Shown here one piece after another: positions 32,434-63,951 of a DNA stretch of 64,000 nt (position 1 is its first letter; each line of letters starts with the position of its first letter). The position numbers and the translations under genes are program-made. Under the pieces are notes generated by a model. That model did not search any database. It saw nothing but the letters and a program-made list of their open reading frames with translations, and was not told the origin of the DNA. The stretch is from Bradysia coprophila (taxonomy: Eukaryota; Arthropoda; Insecta; Diptera; Sciaridae), in the NCBI RefSeq assembly GCF_014529535.1, contig NW_023503972.1:372001-436000 (forward strand), in the 5' to 3' direction.

Positions 32434-35400
32434 TATCGAAGTTAGATTCACAATGAATTGTTGGAAATAATTGGTTCTCCAATTTTGTTCAACAAATTTA
32501 CAGATTTAACTATTAACAAGGTCAGAAATAGTGCCAAAACTTGTCGTTTACAAATATCAAGAAAATTAAGCAAACATAATCCGCTCATACATATCATTAA
32601 TAAAAGTGGTAAAAAATTAGAGAATATTTACTTTAGCATAATATCCATCAATATCCATATATATTACCATCAAATCAAATTTATTTAAGGTGGATCGGTT
32701 TTTAGGTTTTATTTAAAGATAGAATCTAACTCTCTGCGACGCACTTAGGGGTCATACGTCATTTATGAATGACCCCTTAGGCGTAAAGATGAAGTACCAG
32801 TAAATTTTCCATTTTTATAATGAGATGCTGTAAGCTCCGAACCTCGCATTTTAGTCGAACAGAGTCAAATTAATGTTCAAAATCCAAAACGTAAAATTTA
32901 CCAACTTAAAGTCTGGTTATATTGCAAGAATGGTAGATGATTGCAGTTGAAAAATAAAAATCTATTCAGGGGATCAGAACGGTTAATTCGTCAGTAGGTA
33001 ATAGAAAATTCTGAATCGATCCGCACTAACATTCAAATTTTTTGATTGGGAATACCCAAAAAAAGTAAACAGATCGTGTGTGTGCGAAACTTTTTGAAAT
33101 ATTTGCGCATGTGTTCCATATGTTGACTCTCGTTCTCGTCTTGACTGGTTATTCTGCTAACGATAAAAGTGAAGAGTGGTAGCCATGCATGGATGTTGAA
33201 GATTTTTTGTTTAGTTTAATGGGAAATAATAAAACAGACTTGCTAAACTTTCCGCTTAATGATATCTATATTTTCTCAGGCAAAGTCAGTGTCAGTGACC
33301 GGCTTAAGTTTAAAGATCAAAATCAGCAATTTTCATCTAAAATCAGCATGATTTTGAATCTGTAGCTGTAAATAGATATTTTCGAGAGCTATGGAAAGGG
33401 TTATCTAAATGGATGGGGTGTCTCACGTACTAGCCTTCCAGTTGCGATTCAACTTTCCATATGGAATTTTTCGCATTCGGCGAATCGCAATTTGAACATA
33501 TTTCGTCTACTTTCGCTTTATTAGATAGGTATTGATTGTGCCAATCAGGGAAAAAAAAAGTTTATGAAATTACGTTCACCGTAGCGTGAGCTGGGTCTCT
33601 TGGAGTGAGCTCTCATCCGGCTACTCGGCCGTACAGTGAACGTAGTATTTTGTCAATATCTCGAGTAAATTTTGACCCAATTTCATGAGTTTTTTTTGTT
33701 GAAAGGTATTAACGAATGTAAAGCGTCAGTACCACTTCCGGTCTCCTAACAAAATGGCTGTCGGCGGCCATATTGGATTTTAGTAAAAGTGATAAATCTT
33801 TGGAAAAATGGTACTTATATGGTTTCTGTTAACGTAGAAGTAATTGGTTATGTGTGTGGGGGTGGGGTGTTTCAGGCATTCCATATGTGGACATATATAT
33901 TTAACTATATACAGCTATATTGAGCTATATACAGGCATATAGAGCTATATAATAGCATATTACTCTGTGAAATGTTTATTTATAGGTAAATATAGACCTA
34001 TATACCGCTATATTTACCTGTAAATATAGCGGTATATAGTTGTTTAAATAGGAATTTATGAAAGTTGACTTCGTACGGGGCTGTATATATTGCCTCTGGT
34101 AATTTATTTGTACATGATAACAAGGCAAATAGTGGATAATGTAAGTGATATTAAAGGGCAAAAAGCTTTCTAGCTCTTTCGAATTGACTTCGTCACACTA
34201 GAGCTAAATACAAGCTAAATGTTTTTGTAATCACTTTGAAACTGAAATAAATGAAATGAAATGAAATGAAGAAAATGAAGTAAGACAAATGAAGAGTTCT
34301 ACATTAAAGGCCTTTGATACGAATAGGTGTTTCGCACGGGTCGGCGTTAGCTATGTTTTTTTTCGGAATTTTGAAAATTAAATTTACCAAAAAAATAAAG
34401 CTTGATTGAAACAGCTGGATCTGGATACCAAGAATCAAAAGTCAAATCACAATTTTTTCGTCAATCAATTTAATAGTTTTGCAATTTTATAGATTTTGTT
34501 TGATAATTTAAGTTATTTTATTAATAAATTTTGTTTTTTTTTAGAATTTAAATACATTCTACATAATTAAATTAAATTAATTTCATTTTTTTTGTTTGTT
34601 TTTATATTCCGACTTTATACATATCGTGGATCTACAAATTTTTGTTATTTTCTTTAATTTGAATTTCGATTAAATTACTTTATTGGTTTACTTTTGTTAA
34701 TTTTTTTGATGTTTCACTTCATACATCGATTCTCTTTAATAAAAAATCAGTCTAATTTATCTTAAGGCAACGATGAGAGCATCTCAATTTTATATTTTAT
34801 TTCAATTTCAACATTATGTCTAATAGAGTGCCTCGATTTTTAACTATTTTAAAATCCACATCCTGTCCCATTTGGAGCTTTCCAAAACAAATCTTTCAAT
34901 AATTTTTTGTTTCGGTTAATTTCTAGTTGTAATTTCCTTCACCTGTCCAATGGCACCACAGTGTGGTGACCACACATGACTTTGTAAAAGACAAAAAATG
35001 TGTTTTTCTCAGCAAACATGTCTACTACAGGTTTAATAGAAAAATCCAGTACATTGGAAAGATGCAGGAATCGAACGCTGCATCGAGAAGAGTAGTAGAA
35101 AAAGTATATTTTTAATTCTTTACTTCTTCCGTAATTTGCTTAAGGAACTTAACGACAAATTGAAGCAAAAGAATTATTTTCTAGGCTTGGATTATTTACA
35201 AGAACATCCAACTTTTGTGTTTTTGTGTTTTCGTTAAGCTAGACTTAGGTTCTTAGAAAAATAGCAAACTTTCCAGAAGTTAACAGATCGCGAATTTCTC
35301 AGACACTTGGTTTATGAAAATCTAACTTGACGAAAGTTTTTTTAGTTTTCGTTAAGTTAGATTTTTCTTAGAAAAATCCCAAGCGTCTCAGACGTTTTGT

Positions 35401-36575
35401 CAGGCTGCACCCTGAAAATTCATTTGAAACTGAAAACTGAAAAATTAAGTGAAAAGAAAAAGTGATGAGAAAGATTCGGGGACTATTTTTGGTAAACATT
35501 TACTTCAATTTTCTACATTTTCCTTTTCTTAATTTTGCAAATTTTGTAAAAATTTGGAAAGGTGAAGTAAAATTCGGGAAAACGTTTTGTCCCTGGAAAG
35601 ATTAGATCTGACAAGCTGTAAATAGCACTGGAAATGGATGTTAAAGTGGTTAACATCGGTACACCCTAAGGTCTATTTACTAATCGATCTACTTTAGTTT
35701 GAAGACTATAATCGATTTTTTTTTGTTGTGTTTATTTTGTAGTTTATTTACACTTTTTTATTGAATTAATTTTTTACTATAAAAAATTATTGTTTTTTAA
35801 TGTTAAAAACGTTTTTTTTTAGGTTTTTTGTTTTATTAAAAAAGGTTTTGCTTTAATCAAGTTGATGGTCGCAATTATTTTTTTATGAAATTTGTGACGG
35901 AAGATTAATTTTTCTTTCATATAATGTTTCTTATTTTCTCTCTTTGTTTTCTTTTTTTTGAAGTGATCTTTCCTTTTATATATCATTTGATTTAGCTAAA
36001 AAAAATGTTTCCTATTTATAATTATTTTCGTTATGTACAAGTATAAAAAACGAGATAAAAAAATTTCCCTATTTAAAAAGTATTACAAAAAAAAATATTT
36101 CAAAAAATTTGACAAACAAAAAATTATTTATCACAAAAATCAAACAAACAACAAAAGCAAATCGGCAAAGAAACATTCACGCATAATACACCAAAAATTA
36201 AAACAAGAAAATTTCGAAAAATCAGACTCATATTGCGGATAAAAGTTTTTCCATCCACATTCAATTGGAGATTGTAACGGTAACAAGCAACTACAACAGC
36301 AAAAAATTACTCAACAAGTGACCGATTTATGAAAATATAAAATTAAAAAGTTTAACGAAAGTATGACGATGCATTCAACGAATGTGATTTAAATGTAAGA
36401 TTAAGCCATCTGGACGAAGTTTATAGTTAGAAGAGTTAGGGTAAGCACACAGTACATACACCATTGCTGTTGTGCATGTTGATTTTTTTTAGAGTATTAC
36501 AGAAAATTAGCCGATACGAGTCGTAAATCAACATAAGATAGTTTAGTGATAGTGATGAGAAGAATGAGATGAAGT
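32434..36575. other. Gene-poor AT-rich stretch
   Basis: No supported gene. It contains long poly-T/poly-A runs, a perfect palindrome at 33998-34039 and a TATA-step-rich block at 33880-33980. A Lys-rich frame at 36033-36242 is a by-product of A-runs. Confidence 0.5.
33998..34039. repeat. Perfect palindrome, 20-bp arms, 2-nt centre
   Basis: CTATATACCGCTATATTTAC is followed by CT and then its exact reverse complement. A third related word, GGTAAATATAGACCTATA, sits just to the left. Confidence 0.8.
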
Positions 36576-36764
36576 AACGCACTCCAAGAACAGGCAAAAG
36601 AACCGAATTTAAATAAGTTGCCTCCACGACGCAGTGGTCCAAAATTCTGATATAAATTCAGTTTTGTTGGTATAAGCCACTGCATTACGGACTTTCCATA
36701 CAAAAATAAGAGGTCAAATGACAGTTAACAGAATCGGTTCCTTTGCCTGTTCTTGCAGTGCGTT
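36576..36764. mobile_element. MITE, 189 bp, copy 1 of a two-copy family
   Basis: Terminal inverted repeats start AACGCACTCCAAGAACAGGC and continue AAAAGAACCG; the right end is the inverse (CGGTTC...GCCTGTTCTTGCAGTGCGTT). The core (GCCTCCACGACGCA, then GCCACTGCATTACGGAC) matches the copy at 62513-62685. No coding frame; target duplication not clear. Confidence 0.8.
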
Positions 36765-37940
36765 GAATGAACACTTCCGATTGTCTATCCAAATCCATTT
36801 CATTTGCTGCGCTGAATGTAAAAGATGAATTGAAAAAATTGAATCGACTGTTTTGAGAAAAGCTTAAACGAGAGCTTTATGCGAAGGGCTAAATGGACAC
36901 AAAGCATGTTCCTGCGGATGTTTTTATACAAACATTTGAGCGAGTCGCTTTTCTATCTGTCATCTGTCAATCAGAAAAGAGGATGAGAACGATAAGAACC
37001 ATATGAAAGTTTTTGGGAATGTCTTGACTGGATCTTCGTATTTGTTAAAAGGGATCACTGATACACCCGGGTGCAAATAGTGTCAGTATGACTGTTACAA
37101 ATATTATTTGCACTCAGGTTTAGACAGTCGCATTACGTATGTTGTTTTAGCGTCCTGTCACACTCGGGTGCAAAAACATTTACAATAGTACTGCAACCGT
37201 TTGCACTCCATTTGGAAATATATATTTTAGTCCCAAGGACAGAAAAGTTCAAAAGTCTAGTTTTCACATAAAGTTTGTCGATCCAAGGCAAAGTCGAGAT
37301 CAATAACCACGTGAAATCGTGCCGAGGGCACCGAAAAAATGCTTTATTGATGAAATGAACGGTTTTCTGTGGAGAAGTATATAAAAGTATTAAGCAACAC
37401 TCATACTAGCTGAAACTTATTCTCTCATAAGCGGACCCGCCACTGATGTAACACAATCAGAAAATCGCAATTTTCGTTTTTGAATTTGTCGATCGCACAA
37501 TTTATTCGCTTAGACCACGTACATCTATCCGAGTAAGTCGTCAACGAGGTGATTTGGTGTAATGAAGCATGTCGCTCTAGAGTTTAAAAAATCGATTTCG
37601 AGTGGAATAAACAGGCTAAATGGAAGTGGTGTTACATTATTCATCTGGTTAAATTACATTAAATTTTGATTTAAAAAAAAATAAAACTTCTTACCACATC
37701 CGATGATGACGATGAGACAACATTAAAAATTTCTTGTTTCGACAGACAGCTTACAATATTCAGCATTTTGCATTACACAAAATTTCAAAAAAATTAATTT
37801 AAAATATTATTTGGCATGTACTTCATAAAATTGGTTTCTTTCAAAATAAAAAAACGGTCCTAGCTACACCTAAAACTAACCAACCGGACGTCACTAGTAC
37901 TCTCTTTTTACACTATTTACACTATGCACATTGGAGTTAT
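36765..37940. other. Intergenic, downstream of pcx
   Basis: No supported gene. A TATATAAAAG at 37378-37387 (plus) has a TCATAC about 30 nt on, but no coding exon follows in that direction before the antisense pcx gene. TGCACTC(A/G)GGTG / CACCCGGGTGCA words near 37060-37210 form small inverted repeats. Confidence 0.4.
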
Positions 37941-37946
37941 TTTATT
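37941..37946 (-). terminator. pcx: Poly(A) signal of pcx
   Basis: AATAAA on minus, 33 nt after the stop codon at 37979-37981. Confidence 0.55.
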
Positions 37947-37978
37947 TGTCGATAATGTGGCACAGCATCGTGACAACT

Positions 37979-58127
<20,149 letters not shown>

Positions 58128-58666
58128 TATAGTGATTCCTCAGCGAAGCTACTAAAACCCAAAATAGACGAATTTTCGAAATCCGTCTATTTCTAGTGAT
58201 TCTTTAGCTGAAAGCTACTAAAATCCAAAATAGACGAACTTTCGAAATGCGTCTATTTCTAGTGATTCTTTAGCTGAAAGCTACTAAAATCCAAAATAGA
58301 CGAATTTTCGAAATCCGTCTATTTCTAGTGATTCTTTAGCTGAAAGCTACTAAAATCCAAAATAGACGAATTTTCGAAATCCGTCTATTTCTAGTGATTC
58401 TTTAGCTGAAAGCTACTAAAATCCAAAATAGACGAACTTTCGAAATGCGTCTATTTCTAGTGATTCTTTAGCTGAAAGCTACTAAAATCCAAAATAGACG
58501 AATTTTCGAAATCCGTCTATTTCTAGTGATTCTTTAGCTGAAGTGAAAGCTACTAAAATCCAAAATAGACGAATTTTCGAAATCCGTCTATTTCTAGTGA
58601 TTCTTTAACTGAAAGCTACTAAAATCCAAAATAGACGAACTTTCGAAATGCGTCTATTTCTAGTGA
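58128..58666. repeat. 66-bp tandem array, eight units, three-unit higher-order period
   Basis: The unit reads TAGTGATTCTTTAGCTGAAA then GCTACTAAAATCCAAAATAG then ACGAATTTTCGAAATCCGTC then TATTTC. Landmarks TAGACG fall at 58165, 58231, 58297, 58363, 58429, 58495, 58566 and 58632: exact 66-bp steps, once 71 through a 5-bp insertion. Two kinds occur: T (GAATTTTCGAAATCC) and C (GAACTTTCGAAATGC). Their order is T C T T C T T C, i.e. a T-T-C trimer of about 198 bp. Each unit contains an AAATAGACG...CGTCTATTT palindrome. Confidence 0.95.
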
Positions 58667-60650
58667 CCGTGACCGTGACCGTGACATATCAAGAGCTGGT
58701 GCCTGTGCACATAACCAGTAGAGTTTGAACGTTGAACCGCTGACAGTGGGACTTATCCACTTGGATCCCCCTTTTTACTCCCCGGTTCATAGTAAGCGTG
58801 CATTGTATATTAAACAAATCACGTTTACCGTGAACAGCGCTGGATCGCTACTCGAGGTATGTTGAAACTTAATCTAACAACAATCACCGTCGCTCGACAA
58901 AGTGATCGGACTAACTACACGGCAGTGGGGAGATGAACCGACTACCTGAGCTCGAAAAATATTGAGGTATAATACAATACAATGTGACACAATATAATGC
59001 CACAAGGAGAAATCAATTACCTGATAACGAATTAGTTGTTCGAATCTCACCTGTTATAACTTTACAATTACCTGTCTTATGGAGACTCTCAATAATCTCA
59101 CCATTGTCCATTCCGTTTGTTCCGTTCAGTCTTTAGATAATATTGTTTCATTAAGTGGCCTAATTCCACATTTCATAATCACTCTTTTGTTCTTCGCACC
59201 CATCGAAACAGAGTTCTCCAGGAAGTCATTAGGTCAAGGTACATACGATGGAGATAATATTAAATTAGATGCGTATATCTTCATATCTTCCGCTGAGTGA
59301 ACGAAGGTTTAGAAAGCGGTTGACGAGTCAAGAGTTGAAGGATGAAAGCGAAGACTAAGACAACGAACGTAATCCTGTATAGAAAAGCGGACGAAAGTCG
59401 GTTACTGTCAACCGGCGTTCTTTTCGGTCCCAGAGAATTTCTCCTTCTACGAAAGGTAACGCAAAGACGCTTTCGGTCCTAGAGAAATCGGCTCTAGAGA
59501 TTTCCTTCTTTTAAGAAAGGTAACGCAAAGGCCCGACCCTAGAGAATTTCTACTTAGTCCTAGCGAACTAATTACCTCACGAAATGCAACTCAAAGCAAA
59601 AATCTCACACAAGAAACGACACAGGGATTTCAACCAAGTGGTCGACTAAGGCCCGCTAAAACAATCATTAAAAATTTCGAAGCAAAATTCTTCGCTATTT
59701 GCCACTTCCAAGGCACACGTGGACTCAACAGAAGATTCACCCTTTTACGTAACACTTCCACTCCTTTGCGTAACTTTCAGTGCATCAGTCTGCACATTCC
59801 ACTGATCAGGGTCACACGAGTCAGCGGTTAGCAAGTTTTTTCAACTTTCGTTGACTTGACAGACGTCGACAACAACTGACTGAAACTCGAAGCGCGCAAC
59901 ATTACGGAAAGAAAAAACTCTAGAGAAATCACAAACAATTGCAAACTGTTTGCACTTGCGCACGAATGTACAGCGTAAACAAGACTAAGGCTCCTAATCG
60001 TACCGGATTATCCGTGAAGGATCTGATTGACAAAGCTGGTAAAACAGCACATCCAAACTAAAAGCGTAAATGCTCCTTATAAGAAATGACAAAGAAAAAT
60101 TGTGAGAAACGATGCATTCAAAGAATGGCAATTGGAAAGCATCAACAACTCACACATCAAGTTACATCGCATACGTACCGAAACCGTTAACATATACAAA
60201 CCGTATCTGCTCCAACTGGAGTCAGAGTTTTCTCAGAACCGTGCTGCACTGGGTCCCGATCGTATCAGTTCAGTATCATATATATGCGGTACAAACCGTA
60301 TTTGCAACATAATGATACCATAATCAGAGCCTGCGTTCATCATTGAGTTTTACTGTTTGACTTCTTGCAATTTCCCTCAAATTCATGAATTCCATTGAAC
60401 AGCTTGTTGAGCAGAAAATGCTGGTATCCGTCCCGTTTCACCGCCCATGAGCCTACGTCTCCGTCCGTCGTAAATTTCATTCGGGAAACAGCAATCGCTC
60501 GCGAAAACAATCGGACACAACCGTAAACAACCGTAAACAACTTTGAAATAAAACAAACCACAAAAACCAAGAAATACCTTGAAAAATTTAGAAAAATTCG
60601 ACGAGCAAAAATTTTCACGTCCAGCCATTTTCACAGCGCCTACTAGGCCT
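58667..60650. repeat. About 2 kb composite repeat block inside the 66-bp array (contains R1 copy 2)
   Basis: Its first 253 bp (58667-58919) are R1, as at 42802-43060. Further on it shares words with pcx intron 4 in a different order: CAATATGACACAATATAATG-like text near 58977 (as in unit U), ATTAAAAATTTCG...GCACAC near 59668 (as near 45182), and CAAACCGTATC...CAGTTCAGT near 60198 (as near 45018). A 21-bp sequence ending in TATTTCTAGTGA borders it on both sides (58646-58666 and 60651-60671). It holds no recognisable protein. The internal ~70-bp CCTAGAGAA / GAAAGGTAACGCAAAG words at 59430-59550 repeat twice. Confidence 0.7.
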
Positions 60651-60751
60651 AAATGCGTCTATTTCTAGTGATTCTTTAGCTGAAAGCTACTAAAATCCAA
60701 AATAGACGAATTTTCGAAATCCGTCTATTTCTAGTGATTCTTTAGCTGAGT
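60651..60751. repeat. Continuation of the 66-bp array, about 1.5 units
   Basis: It starts in the second half of a C-type unit, has one full T-type unit, and stops inside the next at TTTAGCTGAG. Confidence 0.9.
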
Positions 60752-61109
60752 TGTGCTAACTTTACCCATATTTTCACGCTACATGCTACATAAATTAACA
60801 TTGATCTTCATCATAAAATTCACTTGAAATATTTTTTTTTTGAAATAGTAGAAAAGTGACCGAATCCATCTCTTATCAGCAAAAATCTTGTACTTTTTTT
60901 CATTTTCAGAAAAAGTATCTGTTCCAATTTCTCGGCCATTCCGGCCATTCATAAAACCGATCGCAAGTGAAGTGCACCGCACATAAAGAATATCTCACCG
61001 AAAATAAAATAAGTAAAAGCCGGTTTTTGTCTCTCAGCACAGTCAATATCCAAGTGACATTGTCTCATTAAACTACTAAGAAAAGCACTAAAGAAACCGA
61101 TATTTTACA
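60752..61109 (+). promoter_or_regulatory. Upstream region and 5' UTR of Hsp10
   Basis: A 358-bp stretch with no coding frame. TCTCAGCACAGTC near 61031 could hold an initiator. I looked for heat-shock elements (TTCnnGAA) and found only imperfect half-sites near 60900-60950. Confidence 0.35.
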
Positions 61110-61741
61110 ATGGTACGTGAAATTATGCAATTTCGGTGATTTAGTTGTAATATGCCCTTGCTCATGTTGTTCATGGAACATTCGAGATGAAGATGAAATC
61201 GATGATAAGGTGTAGCTGTGAACAATGGACTCTGTTTCACCAATTTTTACTTCATTAGTGACATAATCGACCCATAGTATGGGAAAAGCACCACAATTTT
61301 CCTCAATATTTTCTCGATCTATATTGAAATGTGAGGTTATGTTAATGACTGAAAAATATGATTTCAATTGCAGGCATCTCTAGCAAAGAAATTCATTCCG
61401 TTGTTGGATCGTGTCCTAGTTTTACGGTCGGAAGCAATCACTAAAACTGCCAGTGGACTTGTTATCCCCGAAAAGGCACAGGCTAAGGTTCTGCAAGCAA
61501 CCGTTGTGGCTGTCGGACCGGGACTCCGAAATCAGGTTCAGTCTATTCAATCCGAATCAAATAGTAGTTTTTTTAATCATTTCCATTGTTTTGTCAGGAT
61601 GGTAAACACGTCGCACTCGCAGTGAAGGCTGGCGATACTGTTCTATTGCCTGAATACGGCGGTACCAAGGTGGAGCTGGACGATCAAAAAGAATACCATT
61701 TGTTCCGAGAGGGTGATATACTGGCCAAAATTCAGCAATAA
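61110..61741 (+). CDS. Hsp10: Mitochondrial Hsp10 co-chaperonin (HSPE1)
   Basis: Exons 61110-61112, 61374-61535 and 61598-61741 give 102 residues, the normal Hsp10 length. The first coding exon is just the ATG, spliced directly to GCATCTCTAGC. The product caps Hsp60 in the matrix during protein folding. Visible marks: [12 protein letters not shown], the mobile loop [14 protein letters not shown] that docks to Hsp60, then VVAVGPG, and the C-terminal [18 protein letters not shown] ... [11 protein letters not shown]. All introns are phase 0. It is the best match to any family in this part of the window, with no missing element. Confidence 0.96.
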
Positions 61742-61916
61742 TTTAGTTTAGTGTTCGGAGGAGTATTCCAGTGATTTTGCATTTAGCTTGCATCAGGTTA
61801 CGCAAACAAAAATTATGAAAAACACACAAAAAAAAATGTAATTTGGTTGACAAAAATCGTTCATTTAGCGTTGTCGAATTACAACATTAGAATAGACAAA
61901 GATTTATTTGTACAAA

Positions 61917-62310
61917 ATGCCAGTGTTTCATCTAAACGGAATACTACGTGAGACTCTGCGGAAATATCTCTATTTTCCTGAACTGAGGATTGTACACGGG
62001 TTCACGGGGACGATGAATGAAACTTAGTGAGTGCGATTCTAAGACAAATTCTGACGGAAGGGCTTTTAAGACTTATCTGCTACTTCAATAGAATCGACGG
62101 TATTTTAGACTTGTGCCATTCCGTGTTCACAAAAAATGTGTGGATTGTCACATGCTTGACACCGTTCCTTCCACCCTCTTGCGTGACATATTCTTTGAAT
62201 CGCCACTACGGAACAACGTACAGGAGCACAATGTGTACAATGCATTAGAACCTGACATGACATATTTCCTCTTGGCTGCCAAGAGCTGGAATTACGATAG
62301 AGTAATGTAA
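61917..62310 (+). CDS. Possible small two-exon gene, function unknown
   Basis: Two stretches have good codon texture. The first starts at ATG 61917 (MPVFHLNGILRETLRKYLYF). The second, after an AG acceptor at 62090-62091, reads RYFRLVPFRVHKKCVDCHML then DTVPSTLLRDIFFESPLRNN and ends VYNALEPDMTYFLLAAKSWN YDRVM at stop 62308-62310. The obvious donor (GTGAGTG at 62027) does not give the right phase; a weaker donor after 61991 does. The N-terminus could be a mitochondrial presequence. CVDC looks like a metal or disulfide pair. I do not recognise the family. It may be a real gene with an unusual junction or one recently broken. Confidence 0.4.
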
Positions 62311-63320
62311 GTCAGGCAGCAGCAGTGGAGGCAAATACATTCAAAGAAGGACCTAATAATATTTTCTCTGTTTTATCGGACCCGTTAATCCCGTTAAATC
62401 GTTTGTATGGGTCAGCTGAAAAGCAGCTGAAGCAAATTCATGCTGAAATTTCACTGCCTCCTGACTGTATCTTGAAATTCGTTGAAAATCCTCATAAAAA
62501 ATCCTTTAAATCAACGCACTTCAAGAACAGGCACGAGAACAGAAATAAATAAGAGGCCTTCACGACACATTAGTCTAAAATTTAGTTTTTTAAGTTGGTA
62601 AAGGCCACTGCGTTACGGACGCTCCACACAAAATAGGAGGCCAAATGACCGTTAAAAAAATCTGTGCCTGTTTTTGGAGTACGTTGTCTAAATGCAAGAA
62701 AATCATGGGAAAATCATTGACAATCAAGGTAAAAATCGTGTAAAAATGCTTGAAATCCTTTGAAATTGACAAAAAAAAAATCCTTTCGAATCCTAGAATT
62801 CAATTTCATTTTAATTTCAATTTCATTTCAATTTCAATTTCATTTATTTCTTCTTACATTAAACACACAGCGTAGCTCCAGTATGCGTTACAATTCTAAG
62901 GAGCTAAGGAACTCTTTTAGAGATTTTAGAGCTCTCGAAATACACGACCATCTGTCTCTCAAAGGCCCACTTAAAAGAGTTCAATAACCTGAGAAATTTC
63001 AGAGGAAATAGATAAAATCGTCCTGTCTATCTAATCCGAACAGACTGCGTTTTCACCTGGTACTGTGAGTCCCCAAACTTTCGATCGGATACAGTTCAGA
63101 AGACCTCCTGGTATACTAGTTAAATCGTCAGTCATGGTTTACGGTAGCAACTGAAGATTTAGGATTAGATTGGATTGGTACAGAAGGACAAGGAATGCCG
63201 TCTACGACAGTATCTGTATGGTGGATGGTGGAAGTACAATAAAACATTGGATGGGCACTATACATAACAGCGAGAAAACTCATTGTATTCACTAATTGAT
63301 CATCACTACAACACGCTTGA
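62311..63320. other. Intergenic, with one MITE
   Basis: Apart from the MITE at 62513-62685 and a TTTCAATTTCAT low-complexity run near 62800-62850, no feature is supported. It includes the mRpL20 3' flank. Confidence 0.5.
62513..62685. mobile_element. MITE, 173 bp, copy 2 of the family at 36576-36764
   Basis: AACGCACTTCAAGAACAGGCAC at the left end is inverted at the right as GTGCCTGTTTTTGGAGTACGTT. The inside shares GAGGCCTTCACGACNCA and GGCCACTGCGTTACGGAC with copy 1 but is shorter by 16 bp. Confidence 0.8.
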
Positions 63321-63951
63321 CTATAATCTTTCCGCGACTCCTGCCACGAGTTTGTTATCAGTTTGTCTCTCGTTAATTCCCTCGATTCCATCATTAACCG
63401 CACGCTGTCGACAGGTGTTGACAATTGCTTCAAATGTTTTCGGTTCCCAGATTGCCAAATCGGCCAGTGCTTTGCTGTTGAGTTAGAGAAACATAATCAG
63501 CGAAATTCGATCAATGCAAGCTCATCCAATTTTACCGATTTAGCATGATGTCATTTCGACTTAAGCTATGCCGTAACGTATCAGGTGTAATACCAAATTG
63601 GGTTAACGCACCCTCTATTCGTGTGTCCCAAAGCTGTAACAAAATGAGTCGGATAAACTTCATTTCAATTCAGTGAAATTTCCCCCGAACTGACCTCCTG
63701 CATGTCGTCTTTTTTCAATTGCCGTCCTTTAGTGGCATAAGCTAGGGCTCTGTGTACGTTTCTGATTGCAACGGAATAACAGTTTCTCCGGCGACCAATG
63801 AAATGCTATTAAACACTAGTCGGTCAAAATTGGTAATTATTTTACTAAATTTTGAAGTATTTACGGCGGCTATTTTGAAAATCTTCCGTTTTCTCCAGAA
63901 TTCGTCAGGTCCTCTAGATCGTACAAATGTGGCTAATGTTGTAAAGACCAT
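63321..63951 (-). CDS. mRpL20: Mitochondrial ribosomal protein L20 (bL20m)
   Basis: Exons 63865-63951, 63695-63805, 63536-63633 and 63321-63474 join in phase to 149 residues, the usual length. MVFTTLATFVRSRGPDEFWR is the insect mRpL20 start. The conserved core follows: HFIGRRRNCYSVAIRNVHRA, ATKGRQLKKDDMQELWDTRI, and LNRKALADLAIWEPKTFEAI. bL20 binds 23S-like rRNA early in large-subunit assembly. The gene is complete; only about 50 bp of its upstream region is inside the window. Confidence 0.95.

Noticed and set aside
33580-33645. ACGTTCACCGTA / TACAGTGAACGT inverted words taken as a MITE
   Set aside because: Arms are only about 12 bp with a mismatch and there is no target duplication or second copy.
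36033-36242. Lys-rich 69-codon frame
   Set aside because: Made of A-runs (AAA codons) in AT-rich DNA; no splice or family support.
59020-59065. GTTCGAATCTC resembling a tRNA T-loop
   Set aside because: No acceptor stem, D-loop or anticodon arm can be drawn around it.
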